Source: an uncultured Gammaproteobacteria bacterium (GTDB lineage Bacteria; Pseudomonadota; Gammaproteobacteria; Nitrosococcales; Methylophagaceae). Taken from it: 64,000 nt of DNA. Shown here piece by piece: positions 1 through 9,719 of the stretch. The stretch lies in NCBI GenBank assembly GCA_905181885.1, contig CAJIZI010000001.1, positions 854,717 to 918,716 of the forward strand. Reading direction: 5' to 3'. The number at the start of each line of letters is the position of its first letter. Position 1 is the first letter of the stretch. The notes under the pieces were generated by a model. It had not been told where the DNA came from and did not search any database. It saw only the letters and a list, made by a program, of their open reading frames with translations. The position numbers and the translations under genes were made by a program.

Positions 1-2
1 GT

Positions 3-395
3 GAAGGTGCGACAAAGTTTATTACAGTTGAAGTTGAACAGGGTACTGATACTGAAGAGTGTAGGCAAGTGGCATACACTATTGCTCATTCGCCCTTAGT
101 TAAAACAGCATTATTTGCATCGGATCCTAATTGGGGCAGGATCTTGGCAGCGGTTGGCCGTAGTGGTCTTAATGATTTTGACCTGACACAAGTCGCTATC
201 TACTTAGATGATGTTTGCGTCATAAAAAATGGTGAACCAGCGGTAAACTATACTGAAGCATTGGGTCAGCAGGTCATGAATCAAGAAGAAATAATGATTA
301 GAGTTATATTGAAGCGTGGTAAAGCCACCGATACAATTTGGACCTGTGACTTCTCCTATGATTACGTCAAAATAAACGCTGAATACCGAACATAG
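3..395 (+). CDS. argJ: Glutamate N-acetyltransferase / amino-acid acetyltransferase ArgJ, C-terminal part
   Basis: The window opens inside this gene; the frame is open from base 3 and continues before the first ATG at 69, so that ATG is not the start. ArgJ transfers the acetyl group from N-acetylornithine to glutamate (and in the bifunctional form from acetyl-CoA) in arginine synthesis, in the cytoplasm. The visible part is the beta-chain C-terminus. Family landmarks are the segment [18 protein letters not shown], the GRSG turn, and the very C-terminal [16 protein letters not shown], which is the family's usual end with the conserved terminal -NAEYRT. The autocleavage site (GMIxPNMATM type) lies upstream of the window and cannot be checked. 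The stop is TAG at 393-395. Confidence 0.95.
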   Translation, partial: EGATKFITVEVEQGTDTEECRQVAYTIAHSPLVKTALFASDPNWGRILAAVGRSGLNDFDLTQVAIYLDDVCVIKNGEPAVNYTEALGQQVMNQEEIMIRVILKRGKATDTIWTCDFSYDYVKINAEYRT

Positions 396-418
396 TTAAG
401 AAATATTTCGAAATAAGT

Positions 419-1481
419 ATGCCTAGTCATCAAATAACTACTTTAAGCGAATTCCTGCATCATAGCGGTGCAAAATATCGTGTATTCGATATGGGCCGCC
501 GCGTGGCTAAACTGAGTTCAGATCAGTTTTTTAATTTTGAATCTGCTCAACAAGCGTACCCGTACCCATTACAAAAATCAGCATTATTTGGTGTGGTTTT
601 TTGGAGTCCAACACTACCAGATAAACACTATATTTGGTTTCTTAAGTTCCCTTTAGATGAACAAGGGCTTCTGATACAAGGAGCCCGAGATGAGTTTTTA
701 TGTATGTTATTAGAGTCGTGTTGGAGAGTCTATGCTAGCAGCAACAGGTAGTGAGGACATCGAAGATGTATTGAATGATAGTCCTTATACTTTTACACCA
801 CTTGAGGAAAAGCTAGCAGCTTTTAATGCCAAAGCAAATAAGAGTCTTGGAAGACAACCTTCAAGTTATTATCACAATGCTTTGAATTACTTTATTGGTG
901 ATAAAGAACTGAATAGTTGGCAATCATTAGCGATACAAGGTGTGGCTGACGTTGCAGAAAGACTAAATGAGGGTGGAGATACACAACGTCTTATTGAGGC
1001 ATTGCCAAAAATACCAGAGAGACCCTTTATGGTGTTATGTAGCTTCCTGGAACACGTCGAACCTACGATTGGTATTGTAGAAACTTTAGCTCAACAGATT
1101 GAGTATGAATTGCAACAAAAAGAGCCTAACATCGAGAAGATTTGTGCTTGCCTTAGAGCAGCATCAAATAGCCCCGTACGTGCTTTGCTTGAACAGATGG
1201 TCATTAAAACTCTCAAAGATGATTGTAGTAAAAAGATAGAAATTCTCGCAGTCATTTCAGGCCGATTATGGCAACTACTAGAAAATAGCGAGATTTGTAC
1301 ATTGTTTGTTGAGCGGTTGGCAGAAAATGATGCCGACTATTCTGGCTTTAGCCAAGTGTTAGCGGATGCAATGTTTATGCCGGGTCTACGAGAACATATC
1401 ATGAAAGCACTTCGGTGCCCAAAACGTAGTGATACGCTATCAAAAAGAGTTGGTGAAATGTTTGGACAAGTCGCGATCTGA
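419..1481 (+). CDS. DUF3549 family protein, interrupted by one frameshift
   Basis: Two open segments in different frames (419-751 and 732-1481) together give one protein of about 350 residues, the usual length for DUF3549, a gammaproteobacterial family of unknown function. The N-terminal half carries the family-like YRVFDMGRRV and WFLKFPLDEQGLL stretches. The second half carries PSSYYHNALNYF and LAIQGVADVAERL and is mostly alpha-helical. Removing one base near 717-722 joins LLES directly to VGESMLAATG, so the break is a single-base insertion, either a sequencing error or a young mutation. It sits 24 bp after argJ on the same strand. No catalytic motif is visible, so I assign no function. Confidence 0.75.
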
Positions 1482-1496
1482 TTTTTATTCACAACT

Positions 1497-2030
1497 TTAG
1501 CGTTGAGAAATTAGCTTTAACCATTCTTGTTCAGCCATCATGTCATGGTTATCTTCTACTCTATCAGTAAAGACTAGGCCGTTGAGGTGATCTAACTCGT
1601 GTTGAAAAACACGGGCTAAGAAACCAGAGTAAGTTGCTTCAACATGTTCTCCAGTACGGCTAGTATAACGGGCCCTAATAGACTGATGACGTGGGACTAA
1701 AGCTCTAATACTTGGAACACTAAGACAGCCTTCCCAATCTTTTTCTACTTTTTTTGCTACGGAAATTATCTCAGGATTTATTATTACAGTTGGCTGCATT
1801 GATGGGGCGTAGGGGTAGCGAATATTGGGCCTAGAAGACATTATAAATAAACGTAGTGAATGATCAACTTGTGGTGCCGCAATTCCCATGCCATTAACTT
1901 CACTGACGAAGTGTAATAAATCATCTATGAAATTTTGCATATTATCACTTTGGATACTTTCAACATTGCGTGCAGTGAGACGTAAATGTGGATGTCCTAA
2001 TTGTAAAATAGTAAACTTTTCAGTAGACAT
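1497..2030 (-). CDS. def: Peptide deformylase
   Basis: A 177-residue peptide deformylase, which removes the formyl group from the initiator methionine of nascent proteins at the ribosome exit using a bound Fe2+/Zn2+. All three family motifs are present: GMGIAAPQ at residues 47-54, EGCLS at 100-104 (metal-binding Cys102) and HELDH at 144-148 (two metal-binding His and catalytic Glu145). The length suits the family. It is the last gene of a three-gene minus-strand run (SpmAB-like, 2OG oxygenase, def) with only 10 bp to the oxygenase gene. It is not beside fmt, so it may be a second deformylase rather than the housekeeping copy; this is inference from context. Confidence 0.93.
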   Translation of the reverse strand: MSTEKFTILQLGHPHLRLTARNVESIQSDNMQNFIDDLLHFVSEVNGMGIAAPQVDHSLRLFIMSSRPNIRYPYAPSMQPTVIINPEIISVAKKVEKDWEGCLSVPSIRALVPRHQSIRARYTSRTGEHVEATYSGFLARVFQHELDHLNGLVFTDRVEDNHDMMAEQEWLKLISQR

Positions 2031-2040
2031 AGCAGGTTAC

Positions 2041-2655
2041 TCAGTCAGTTATATTATCAGTATGAAACCAGCCAGCAATACTATAACGGTCATACTTTGT
2101 TGGTAGTACTTCATGTGGAAATTCCTCACTTAAAAAGAGGACCATGGTGCCAAAATGAGGTCTGATAGTGCATAAAATATTATCACTATCTGGTTCATAT
2201 AGTATTAATTCACCACCGTTGTCATCAGACCAGTCAGGGTTTAAGTAAAACACACTAGAAACGATACGATGTGATTGGCCTTGAAAAGAATCAATATGGC
2301 GTTGATAAAAAGACCCTGTTTTATAGTAAGAAAAGTGAGCTTCAAAATGTTGTATGCCTAAAAACAATCGCTTATTGAGTTGAATACGGCACTCTTCCAT
2401 AATAGCAAGGTAGTTCTTCTCTATAGGATGCTTCTTACAAAGCCAGAGACTTTTATCATTGCGAACCTTATTATTTAACTGTAAGTTGTTCTTTGAACCT
2501 ACACGGGCTTGATGAAAACTCTCGTTAGGTAGAGCAATGACATGATCGTATAGTTGTTGCATAATTTGACTTGGTAAAAAGTTTGTCAGGACAATATAGC
2601 CATCTTTAGCTAAAGATGATGCTATAGATGTGTAAAGAGAGTCTTTAATCGCCAT
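2041..2655 (-). CDS. 2-oxoglutarate/Fe(II)-dependent dioxygenase, prolyl-4-hydroxylase-like
   Basis: A 204-residue protein with the P4Hc/2OG-FeII oxygenase fold. The iron triad is visible as H120-x-D122 (RHIDSF) and H181 (FPHEVLP). R190 (DRYSIAGWF) is placed where the family binds the 2-oxoglutarate carboxylate. YYKTGSFYQRH and NGGEL are also typical of the bacterial SM-20/PHD-like group. Such proteins hydroxylate a protein side chain, sometimes a prolyl residue of the translation machinery, but the substrate cannot be read from the sequence. Its position directly upstream of def (10 bp) and downstream of the SpmAB-like gene (18 bp) suggests one transcript. The ATG at 2655 is the only start that gives a normal N-terminus. 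Confidence 0.85.
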   Translation of the reverse strand: MAIKDSLYTSIASSLAKDGYIVLTNFLPSQIMQQLYDHVIALPNESFHQARVGSKNNLQLNNKVRNDKSLWLCKKHPIEKNYLAIMEECRIQLNKRLFLGIQHFEAHFSYYKTGSFYQRHIDSFQGQSHRIVSSVFYLNPDWSDDNGGELILYEPDSDNILCTIRPHFGTMVLFLSEEFPHEVLPTKYDRYSIAGWFHTDNITD

Positions 2656-2673
2656 GATTGTATATAGCGTCGC

Positions 2674-3903
2674 TCAACCAAAGAACAAATAGGCAACTGC
2701 AATTGCAGTTAATATGCCAGCAATATCAGCAGCTAAACCACAAGCTGCAGCATGGCGTATTTTCTTAATGCCCACGGAGCCAAAGTAAACGGCCAATACA
2801 TAAAATGTCGTTTCAGTACTCCCTTGAACTATTGAGGATAATCGGCCGGCAAAAGAATCTGCACCATGTACTTGCATTGTATCAATCATCATAGCGCGGG
2901 CACCGCTGCCACTGAAAGGTTTCATTAGTGCTGTTGGTAGCGCATCAATAAAACGGTCATCCATATTAAATGACAAGATTATATTTCGTAGCCCATCAGA
3001 GAGTAATTCTAAAGCGCCGCTAGCACGAAAAACCCCAATTGCTACCAACATTGCGACCAAGTAAGGAATGATTGTTATTGCGGTGTCAAAGCCCTCTTTA
3101 GCCCCATCAATAAATGCATCGTAAGCATTAACTTTTTTAAATACTGCGCCAGCAATAAATAACATGACCAATGAGAATAAAACAACATTACTGATCAAAG
3201 CTGATTGCACAAGCATTTGTGCCTGTGGCAAGCTAGAAAAGTATGCTAACAATCCAAAGACAAAGGCTGAGAAACCACCCAAATAAGCTAGGATCACTCT
3301 ATCAAACAAGTTGATTTTTTGTACTGCTGCTACTGTCATTAACCCAATTAGTGTTGAAGCATAGGTTGCAATTAAGATAGGAATAAATACATCAGTAGGG
3401 TTTGCTGCTCCCATTTGTGCTCGATATGTGAATATGGTGACTGGAAATAAAGTCACGGCCGAAGTGTTTAGTACTAAGAAGAGAATTTGTGCGTTGCTTG
3501 CCGTGTCTTTAAACGGATTGAGTTTTTGTAGCTCTTGCATGGCTTTGATGCCCAGAGGTGTGGCTGCATTATCGAGCCCTAATGCATTGGCTGACATATT
3601 CATTACTATTGCACCTATCGCTGGATGGTTTTTAGGTACTTCTGGCATCAGACGAATAAATAGTGGGCTTAACCACCTTGTGATCACTTGAATAAAACCA
3701 CTACGCTCACCAATTTTCATAATGCCCAACCATAAAGCCAAGACACCAGTGAGGCCAAGTGCTATTTCAAATGCAGTTTTTGATAGACTAAACATTGCTT
3801 GCATCATCTGACTAAATACTTGCGTGTCACCAAAAGCTAATAACTTAATTAGTGCAACGATAAAGGCAGTGGCAAAAAAGAAGATCCAAATGAAATTTAG
3901 CAT
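2674..3903 (-). CDS. Fused SpmA/SpmB-like nucleoside-recognition (Gate) domain membrane protein
   Basis: A 409-residue polytopic membrane protein made of two Gate (nucleoside recognition) domains. The N-terminal half resembles SpmA (LGLTGVLALWLGIMKI, then NMSANALGLDNAATPLG). The C-terminal half from about residue 230 resembles SpmB (FIDGAKEGFDTAITIIPYLVAM, MKPFSGSGARAMMID, GSTETTFYVLAVYFGS). Bacillus SpmA and SpmB affect spore-core dehydration. In non-sporulating Proteobacteria the fused form is common and its transport substrate is unknown. It is the promoter-proximal gene of the minus-strand run that continues into the 2OG oxygenase and def. Hydrophobic segments cover most of the length and no signal peptide is evident. 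Confidence 0.85.
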   Translation of the reverse strand: MLNFIWIFFFATAFIVALIKLLAFGDTQVFSQMMQAMFSLSKTAFEIALGLTGVLALWLGIMKIGERSGFIQVITRWLSPLFIRLMPEVPKNHPAIGAIVMNMSANALGLDNAATPLGIKAMQELQKLNPFKDTASNAQILFLVLNTSAVTLFPVTIFTYRAQMGAANPTDVFIPILIATYASTLIGLMTVAAVQKINLFDRVILAYLGGFSAFVFGLLAYFSSLPQAQMLVQSALISNVVLFSLVMLFIAGAVFKKVNAYDAFIDGAKEGFDTAITIIPYLVAMLVAIGVFRASGALELLSDGLRNIILSFNMDDRFIDALPTALMKPFSGSGARAMMIDTMQVHGADSFAGRLSSIVQGSTETTFYVLAVYFGSVGIKKIRHAAACGLAADIAGILTAIAVAYLFFG

Positions 3904-4040
3904 AGTGTCATTTTACATGCTGAAATCGTAAGATAAAGTAATATATTTGAATATATGTATATGAAATAAACCTGAAAAAATAAATTTACTATTTATTATG
4001 CGTAAAATGTTGTTTGTGCTGGAAAATGAGATTAGTAAAT

Positions 4041-4529
4041 ATGGAAAAACTAGTTGTACTTGTAGATGTACAAAATATCTACTACACGACGAAGCAATCT
4101 TATGGTTGCAATTTTGATTATAATAAGTTTTGGGCGAAAATCACCTCAGATAGGAAGATGATAAAAGCAGTTGCCTATGCAATAGATAGAGATGATGAAA
4201 AACAAAGACAGTTTCAAAACATCCTTAGAGGAATTGGTTTTGAAGTAAAACTTAAGCCATTCATTCAAAGGGTCGATGGCTCAGCAAAAGGTGATTGGGA
4301 CGTGGGGATTGCTCTTGATGCTATGGAGTACGCTAAAGGTGCAGATGTAGTGGTGTTAGCATCGGGTGACGGAGACTTTGATTTACTGGTTGATAAACTC
4401 TGTAAAGACTATCAAGTAAAAGTAGAGGTATATGGTGTGTCTAAATTCACATCAACTTCACTAATTAGTTCAGCATCAAAATATTTTCCAATTAATGAGA
4501 AATTATTATTGAATCCTTTGAAAAGATAA
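4041..4529 (+). CDS. NYN domain protein (LabA/DUF88 family), predicted ribonuclease
   Basis: A 162-residue protein covering a single NYN (PIN-like) domain. The conserved acidic residues are visible in LVDVQNIYY (Asp near residue 8), KGDWDVGIALD and ASGDGDFDLLVD, which together form the metal site of PIN/NYN nucleases. The reading frame is open from 4014, but the ATG at 4041 gives the normal start MEKLVVLVDVQN, and the nine residues before it look unlike the family. NYN proteins are thought to cut RNA; the target is not known here. The gene stands alone between a minus-strand operon and a minus-strand small membrane protein gene. Confidence 0.8.
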   Translation: MEKLVVLVDVQNIYYTTKQSYGCNFDYNKFWAKITSDRKMIKAVAYAIDRDDEKQRQFQNILRGIGFEVKLKPFIQRVDGSAKGDWDVGIALDAMEYAKGADVVVLASGDGDFDLLVDKLCKDYQVKVEVYGVSKFTSTSLISSASKYFPINEKLLLNPLKR

Positions 4530-4567
4530 GTTTTGGTAATGTTTCAGGGTGATTTCTTAGGCTTTAG

Positions 4568-4819
4568 CTATCTTTGATTGGATTTTCGAATACTTTTAGT
4601 ACCCCAACCCAATAGCAAAAAGCTTATAAAGGCAGCCACTGCTGAGACAAGTAAACCAAGGTGTGGTTCTCGACAGCGGTTGTATTCATGAAAAAGTGAA
4701 AACTGGCCTTGGCAGAATTCATTTGCTAAATTTGTTGCCGAGAAAAACCACGCGAGCCCCCATAATGATGCAGGGAATAGGATCATGGCGAGAATAATAA
4801 TTATAAAACCTTTTTTCAT
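4568..4819 (-). CDS. Small hypothetical membrane protein
   Basis: An 83-residue protein that I do not recognise. Two hydrophobic segments (about residues 5-27 and 53-73) are separated by a polar loop with two cysteines (EFCQGQ and NRCREP), which would lie in the periplasm if the lysine-rich N-terminus (MKKG) and C-terminus (KSIRKSNQR) stay in the cytoplasm. A disulfide in that loop is possible. It faces the NYN gene convergently. Confidence 0.5.
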   Translation of the reverse strand: MKKGFIIIILAMILFPASLWGLAWFFSATNLANEFCQGQFSLFHEYNRCREPHLGLLVSAVAAFISFLLLGWGTKSIRKSNQR

Positions 4820-5033
4820 TTTAATCCTAAATTTGGCCGCTAGTTTGAAGTGAGCAAGTAATTATAATAAAGGTTCTAGAAGTTAATTACAGGAATTGCT
4901 CATTATATTTTTTTAAGGATGATTGTTATAGCTATATAACGAGACATTTTTAATGTGGTTTTTAGGGTATATTTAAAGTGATTAGCTTTCCTTTATACTG
5001 AGCCACTAATTTTTAAATGAGTTTAGAACAAGT

Positions 5034-5252
5034 ATGACTGAACAGAAAGATCCTGGCATTTTATATATCATATTGAGCGTACTATCCGCTTTTTTTGGTG
5101 TATCGAATAAAGAGAATTATGATCGTGACCGCGCCTATATCGAAAAGGTAGGGTTGAAACCTTATATTATTGCAGCCCTTATTTTGGCGTTTTTATTTGT
5201 AGCGTCTATCTATGCTGTGGTCACAATAGTATTGAATAGTGCGGGTGTTTGA
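5034..5252 (+). CDS. DUF2970 small membrane protein
   Basis: A 72-residue protein matching the DUF2970 pattern: an N-terminal amphipathic segment with SVLSAFFGVSNKENYDRD, then a single strong transmembrane helix (about residues 44-67). The family is widespread in Beta- and Gammaproteobacteria and has no established function. It is preceded by an AT-rich upstream region and followed at once by a strong GC-rich hairpin shared with the convergent deaD gene. Confidence 0.75.
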   Translation: MTEQKDPGILYIILSVLSAFFGVSNKENYDRDRAYIEKVGLKPYIIAALILAFLFVASIYAVVTIVLNSAGV

Positions 5253-5269
5253 GCTTACTACATCACACT

Positions 5270-5302
5270 CAAAAGCCCCCCCATATTATGGGGGGGGCTT
5301 AG
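5270..5302. terminator. Bidirectional intrinsic terminator between DUF2970 gene and deaD
   Basis: A very GC-rich inverted repeat (AAGCCCCCCCA, then TGGGGGGGGCTT, with a 4-5 base loop) lies between the two convergent genes. Its end overlaps the deaD stop codon region. A-rich and T-rich sequence on either side allows termination from both directions. Confidence 0.75.
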
Positions 5303-7119
5303 TCTTCTTTTTGGGCTTGGCGACGTTGACTCGGTCGTCTTGCCTTATCACGAGCACGCGTACGTGGTTTACCAGAGCGCCTTGATTTACGCGGGCTATC
5401 ACTACTCTCAGTTTTTTCAAATGATTCGGCTGAACTAGCATTCATGAGACTGATTTGTAATTGTTTATTGCAGACCCAAACTTTACGAAGTTGCTGAAAT
5501 AAATCTTTAGGCATGCCTTCAGGTAGATCAATTGTGCTGTATGCATCTTGCAGACTAATGCGGCCAATATCTTTACTATTAATTCCTGCTTCATTTGCAA
5601 TAGCACCGACAAGGTTTTTTACTTCAGCACCGTGATCTCTGCCGACTTCAACCCTATAGGTTTGCATACCCGCTTCAGATTCTCTTATAGCAGAACCGAT
5701 GGTACGGCGTGGCGATGATCGTTCACTTTTATTATTACGATCACGGCTACGATCTTCTCGGTCTGCACGTGCAGGACGGGATTCAACATGCTTGACAGGT
5801 TTAAGTGGCCGGCTTTTTTGTACTAAGTAAACTAAAGCAGCTGCAACCTCTAATGGATCGGCTTCGTGCTCTTGCTGGTAGTCATTAATAACTGTTTGGA
5901 AGAAGGCTAAATCTTGTGATTCTATAGTTTCACTGAGTTGTTGATTAAATTGCATAACACGGCGATCAGCTATATCTTCCGAACTAGGTAACTGCATTTT
6001 AGTAATTGTTTGACGGGTCGCTTTTTCAATCGCAAATAACATCCGTTTTTCACGTGGTGAAATAAACAGGATAGCCTCACCTTTACGGCCAGCACGCCCA
6101 GTACGGCCAATACGGTGAACATATGATTCTGTATCGTACGGCACATCATAGTTAACAACATGACTTATTCGCTCAATATCTAAACCACGAGCAGCTACAT
6201 CGGTGGCGACTAAAATATCAAGCTTTCCTTTTTTCATGCGATCAACAGCTTTTTCACGTGCAGCTTGGTTCATATCACCATTGAGTGGTGAACTAGAGTA
6301 GCCACGAGCTTCTAGTTTCTCTGCAAGTTCAGCAGTGGCATTTTTTGTACGAACAAAAATGATCATAGCATCGAAGTTTTCGACTTCAAGTATGCGTGTT
6401 AAGGCATCTAATTTATGCGTGCCAGTAACCTGCCAGTATCGCTGGTTAATGGTATCAACAGTCGACGTCTTTGTTTCGATGCGGATTTCAACGGGGTTTT
6501 TCAAGTAGCGCTTAGAAACACGATGAATTGGAGCGGGCATAGTGGCAGAAAACAGGGCGACCTGACGTTCAGCTGGTGTTTCTTTTAGTATGGTCTCTAC
6601 ATCATCAATAAAGCCCATACGCAGCATTTCATCTGCCTCATCAAGGACGAGTGATTGAAGCTCACCTAATTTCAATGTACCTCGGCGGATATGATCTAAT
6701 ACACGGCCTGGTGTACCTACAATAACTTGAGGGTGGCGCTGTAATTGACGTAGCTGAATGCCCATGCTTTGGCCACCGTAGATAGGCAAGACGTGAAGGC
6801 CTTTTAAATATCGAGCGTAGCTTTGGATGGCTTCTGCGACTTGAATTGCAAGTTCACGAGTAGGAGCAAGCACTAACATTTGTGGCGATTTAGCTTTAGG
6901 ATTAATACGACTTAATAAGGGTAAAGCAAAGGCTGCAGTCTTACCTGTCCCTGTTTGTGCTTGGCCTAATAAATCACGGCCTTCCAACAATGGGGCGATA
7001 CTTTTTGCTTGGATCGGAGAAGGGGTTTCATACCCCGCTTCCTGAACTGCTTTAAGGATCGGAGCAGCCAGCCCTAATTCAGAAAATAAGGGCGTAGATG
7101 ATGATTGTTCTGTTGACAT
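5299..7119 (-). CDS. deaD: DEAD-box ATP-dependent RNA helicase DeaD/CsdA
   Basis: A 606-residue cold-shock type RNA helicase that unwinds RNA during ribosome assembly and mRNA decay. Visible motifs, in order: Q motif (YETPSPIQ, about residue 30), Walker A AQTGTGKT (54-61), PTRELA, TPGRV, DEAD (about 160), SAT, then the second RecA domain with ARGLDIE and HRIGRTGR (about 335). After residue 480 comes a DbpA-type RNA-binding domain (EVGRDHGAEVKNLVGAIANE region). The C-terminal tail is rich in Arg, Lys and Ser. The overall length and domain order match DeaD rather than RhlE or SrmB. The 240 bp upstream could hold a long leader, as in other cold-induced deaD genes, but I see no specific element. 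Confidence 0.95.
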   Translation of the reverse strand: MSTEQSSSTPLFSELGLAAPILKAVQEAGYETPSPIQAKSIAPLLEGRDLLGQAQTGTGKTAAFALPLLSRINPKAKSPQMLVLAPTRELAIQVAEAIQSYARYLKGLHVLPIYGGQSMGIQLRQLQRHPQVIVGTPGRVLDHIRRGTLKLGELQSLVLDEADEMLRMGFIDDVETILKETPAERQVALFSATMPAPIHRVSKRYLKNPVEIRIETKTSTVDTINQRYWQVTGTHKLDALTRILEVENFDAMIIFVRTKNATAELAEKLEARGYSSSPLNGDMNQAAREKAVDRMKKGKLDILVATDVAARGLDIERISHVVNYDVPYDTESYVHRIGRTGRAGRKGEAILFISPREKRMLFAIEKATRQTITKMQLPSSEDIADRRVMQFNQQLSETIESQDLAFFQTVINDYQQEHEADPLEVAAALVYLVQKSRPLKPVKHVESRPARADREDRSRDRNNKSERSSPRRTIGSAIRESEAGMQTYRVEVGRDHGAEVKNLVGAIANEAGINSKDIGRISLQDAYSTIDLPEGMPKDLFQQLRKVWVCNKQLQISLMNASSAESFEKTESSDSPRKSRRSGKPRTRARDKARRPSQRRQAQKED

Positions 7120-7358
7120 GGTTAAACCTGTGAAAGTCAGTTTTAAATAGAAACTGATAGAGGGGAGAAAACTTAATCAAATATTATACGCGGTTAAGTC
7201 TATAAAATATAGTTAAATCAGTCTGTTAAATATTATTATGAGTGACTGTGACGAACAGGCTTGAATTAAGGCACAACTAAATATCACACGAGCCTATGTG
7301 ATGGCTAGTTAGAAATGGAGTTATTTTTAATTGATGCTAAAAGTAAGCATAAAAAGAA

Positions 7359-8954
7359 CTATGCTATACCTTGGCTAATGAGATACTCATCATAATTGCC
7401 TTTGAAGTCAATTATGCCACTATCAGACATATCAAAAATTCGAGTGGCGAGAGAAGATACAAATTCTCGGTCATGACTGACAAAAAAGAGAGTTCCTTCA
7501 TATTGTCCTAAAGCCATATTTAATGATTCAATAGACTCCATGTCCATATGATTGGTCGGCTCATCCATGATGAGGATATTCGGTTTTTGTAGTAAGAGCT
7601 TGCCGAACATCATTCTGCCTTTTTCACCCCCAGATAATACTCTCGCTTTTTTATCAATCATGGTGCCTGAGAATAAAAGTCGACCAAGAGTGCCTCGTAT
7701 CGCCTGTTCATCATCGGTTGGCTTGCCCCATTGTTGCATCCACTCAAAAAGGGTTAGGTCATTGTCAAAGAAGTGCTCATGATCTTGGGCATAATACCCG
7801 ATATGGGCATTTTCAGACCATTTAACCTGCCCAGACTTGGGTTGCATTTCAGTAGCTAAAGTTTTTATAAGTGTTGATTTTCCGATACCATTTGGACCGA
7901 TAACAGCGATGCGCTCACCGACCTCACTCATAAATTTTATACCATTAAATAAAGAATCTTCATTATCATAGGATTGACTAATATTATTAACCTCAAGCGC
8001 ATTTCTGAACAATTTCTTGTCTTGTTCAAACCGAATAAAGGGATTAACACGGCTTGACGGTTTAATATCATCAAGCTGAATTTTATCAATTTGCTTTGCA
8101 CGCGACGTGGCTTGTTTTGCTTTTGAAGCGTTAGCAGAGAAGCGGCGGACAAAGTCCTGCAATTCTATTATTTGAGCTTTTTTCTTCTCATTATCAGAAA
8201 GTTGCTGAGCCCGGGCCTGAGTTGAAGCCAACATGTATTCATCGTAGTTACCGGGGTATACACGCAACTCACCGAAATCCATATCAGCCATGTGAGTACA
8301 TACACTGTTTAAAAAGTGGCGGTCATGAGAAATAATGACCATAGTGCCATTACGTTGATTAATCATATCTTCAAGCCAACGAATTGTATTAATGTCTAAA
8401 TGGTTAGTAGGTTCATCAAGTAAGAAAATATCAGGGGCAGCGAATAAGACCTGAGTTAATAGAATACGCAATTTCCAACCAGGGGCTATTTCACTCATTG
8501 GGCCATAGTGTTGCTCTGTAGGAATACCCACTCCAAGCAATAATTCACCGGCACGAGATTCAGCTGTATAACCATCCATCTCAGCATACTCACCTTCAAG
8601 GTGAGCGACTTTCAAGCCATCCTCTTCAGACATTTCTGGCAAGTTATAGATCCGCTCGCGCTCTCGGTGTACTTCCCACAACTCCGCATTACCCATAATT
8701 ACAACATCGATGACTCGCTGGTCTTCATAAGCAAATTGATCTTGTTTCAATACGGCAAAACTTTCGTTAACATCGAGACTAACATTACCTGCCGTGGGTT
8801 CTAACTGCCCGGCCAAAATTTTCATGAAAGTGGATTTACCGCAACCATTTGCACCGATAAGCCCGTAACGATTACCCCCGCCAAATTTAACTGATACGTT
8901 TTCAAATAATGGTTTGGCACCAAATTGCATGGTGATATTTGCTGTTGTTAACAA
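7359..8954 (-). CDS. ybiT: ABC-F family ATPase YbiT
   Basis: A 531-residue soluble protein with two ABC ATPase domains and no membrane segments, matching the ABC-F subfamily that binds the ribosomal E site and modulates translation. Walker A motifs are GANGCGKST (about 34-42) and GPNGIGKST (about 350). Walker B motifs are [10 protein letters not shown] and [10 protein letters not shown]. The linker between the domains is the expected basic P-site tooth region. Length and sequence ([20 protein letters not shown]; domain 1 signature replaced by IAPGWKLR) fit YbiT best. It is the first of three ABC-F genes within 9.3 kb. Confidence 0.92.
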   Translation of the reverse strand: MLTTANITMQFGAKPLFENVSVKFGGGNRYGLIGANGCGKSTFMKILAGQLEPTAGNVSLDVNESFAVLKQDQFAYEDQRVIDVVIMGNAELWEVHRERERIYNLPEMSEEDGLKVAHLEGEYAEMDGYTAESRAGELLLGVGIPTEQHYGPMSEIAPGWKLRILLTQVLFAAPDIFLLDEPTNHLDINTIRWLEDMINQRNGTMVIISHDRHFLNSVCTHMADMDFGELRVYPGNYDEYMLASTQARAQQLSDNEKKKAQIIELQDFVRRFSANASKAKQATSRAKQIDKIQLDDIKPSSRVNPFIRFEQDKKLFRNALEVNNISQSYDNEDSLFNGIKFMSEVGERIAVIGPNGIGKSTLIKTLATEMQPKSGQVKWSENAHIGYYAQDHEHFFDNDLTLFEWMQQWGKPTDDEQAIRGTLGRLLFSGTMIDKKARVLSGGEKGRMMFGKLLLQKPNILIMDEPTNHMDMESIESLNMALGQYEGTLFFVSHDREFVSSLATRIFDMSDSGIIDFKGNYDEYLISQGIA

Positions 8955-9026
8955 GACAATGTTCCTGTGATAGTTGGGAGTTATGTTTTAACTGAAGCTC
9001 AGAAAAACCCACAACTATACATGCTC

Positions 9027-9290
9027 TTACTCTTGTTTGATAAGCGCTATTTTTTCTTTTCGAGAGAGTTTCTTAATAGATGCTTCACGTTTAGATGCGC
9101 TACTGCGGTTGGAATGGGGCTCGTGGAAGACTATTTTCTTTGGCGGACTAATATTAAAAAACTTTGCTCCGGCTTGTTTTGTTTGATGCTCAGAAAAACG
9201 GCGCGCTAAATCAGTGGTAATACCGGTGTAAAGATAGCCATTTTCAGCTTCTGTGATATATACAAACCACTTTTTTTCATTAAGGCTCAA
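9027..9290 (-). CDS. GIY-YIG nuclease superfamily protein (YhbQ/UPF0213 type)
   Basis: An 87-residue single-domain protein. The GIY-YIG motif appears as FVYITEAENGYLYTGITTD, with the catalytic Arg in DLARRFSEHQ and the family segment HEPHSNRSSASKREASIKKLSRKEK. E. coli YhbQ is a similar small DNA endonuclease. It lies 3 bp behind msrB on the same strand, so it is probably translated from the same transcript. Confidence 0.85.
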   Translation of the reverse strand: MSLNEKKWFVYITEAENGYLYTGITTDLARRFSEHQTKQAGAKFFNISPPKKIVFHEPHSNRSSASKREASIKKLSRKEKIALIKQE

Positions 9291-9293
9291 TAT

Positions 9294-9683
9294 TTATGCT
9301 TTGAAGTTAATAGATGCGGAATTGATGCAGTAACGTATGCCGGAAGGATCTGGACCATCATTAAAGACATGGCCTAAATGAGCATCGCATTCTGGGCAGC
9401 GAACTTCAACACGTCGCATACCATGGGCTAAATCAACTTCCTCTATTATGCCGTTGGCAATGAGCTCTGATGAGAAACTAGGCCAACCACAACCAGAATC
9501 AAATTTAGCTTCCGATGAAAATAAAGGGTGTTGGCAGCATATGCAGCGGTATGTTCCTTTCTCATGATGGTCAACATAAATGCCGGAGAAAGGGGGTTCC
9601 GTTCCTGCCTGGCGAGTAATGCGATACTGTTCTTCATTAAGCTGTAGACGCCATTCTTCTTCAGTTTTTTTAATGTTAGCCAT
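9294..9683 (-). CDS. msrB: Peptide-methionine (R)-S-oxide reductase
   Basis: A 129-residue MsrB, which reduces methionine-R-sulfoxide in oxidised proteins using thioredoxin. The two CxxC pairs that bind structural zinc are visible (RCICCQHP and RCPECDAHLGHVF). The catalytic cysteine lies in RYCINSASINF, and the substrate pocket segment is FDSGCGWPSF. The length is normal for a free-standing cytoplasmic MsrB, with no signal peptide. It heads a two-gene minus-strand unit with the GIY-YIG gene. Confidence 0.95.
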   Translation of the reverse strand: MANIKKTEEEWRLQLNEEQYRITRQAGTEPPFSGIYVDHHEKGTYRCICCQHPLFSSEAKFDSGCGWPSFSSELIANGIIEEVDLAHGMRRVEVRCPECDAHLGHVFNDGPDPSGIRYCINSASINFKA

Positions 9684-9719
9684 GTTAAACCCAAATAAAA
9701 TTAGAAATGAAAAAGTATA

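Noticed and set aside
419..751. Programmed ribosomal frameshift in the DUF3549 gene, and likewise in yheS
   Set aside because: No slippery heptamer, stimulatory stem or upstream Shine-Dalgarno-like signal is visible at either join, and the family is encoded in one frame elsewhere.
7120..7358. Small RNA or structured leader upstream of deaD
   Set aside because: The region is AT-rich with no strong hairpin followed by a T-run and no recognisable family.
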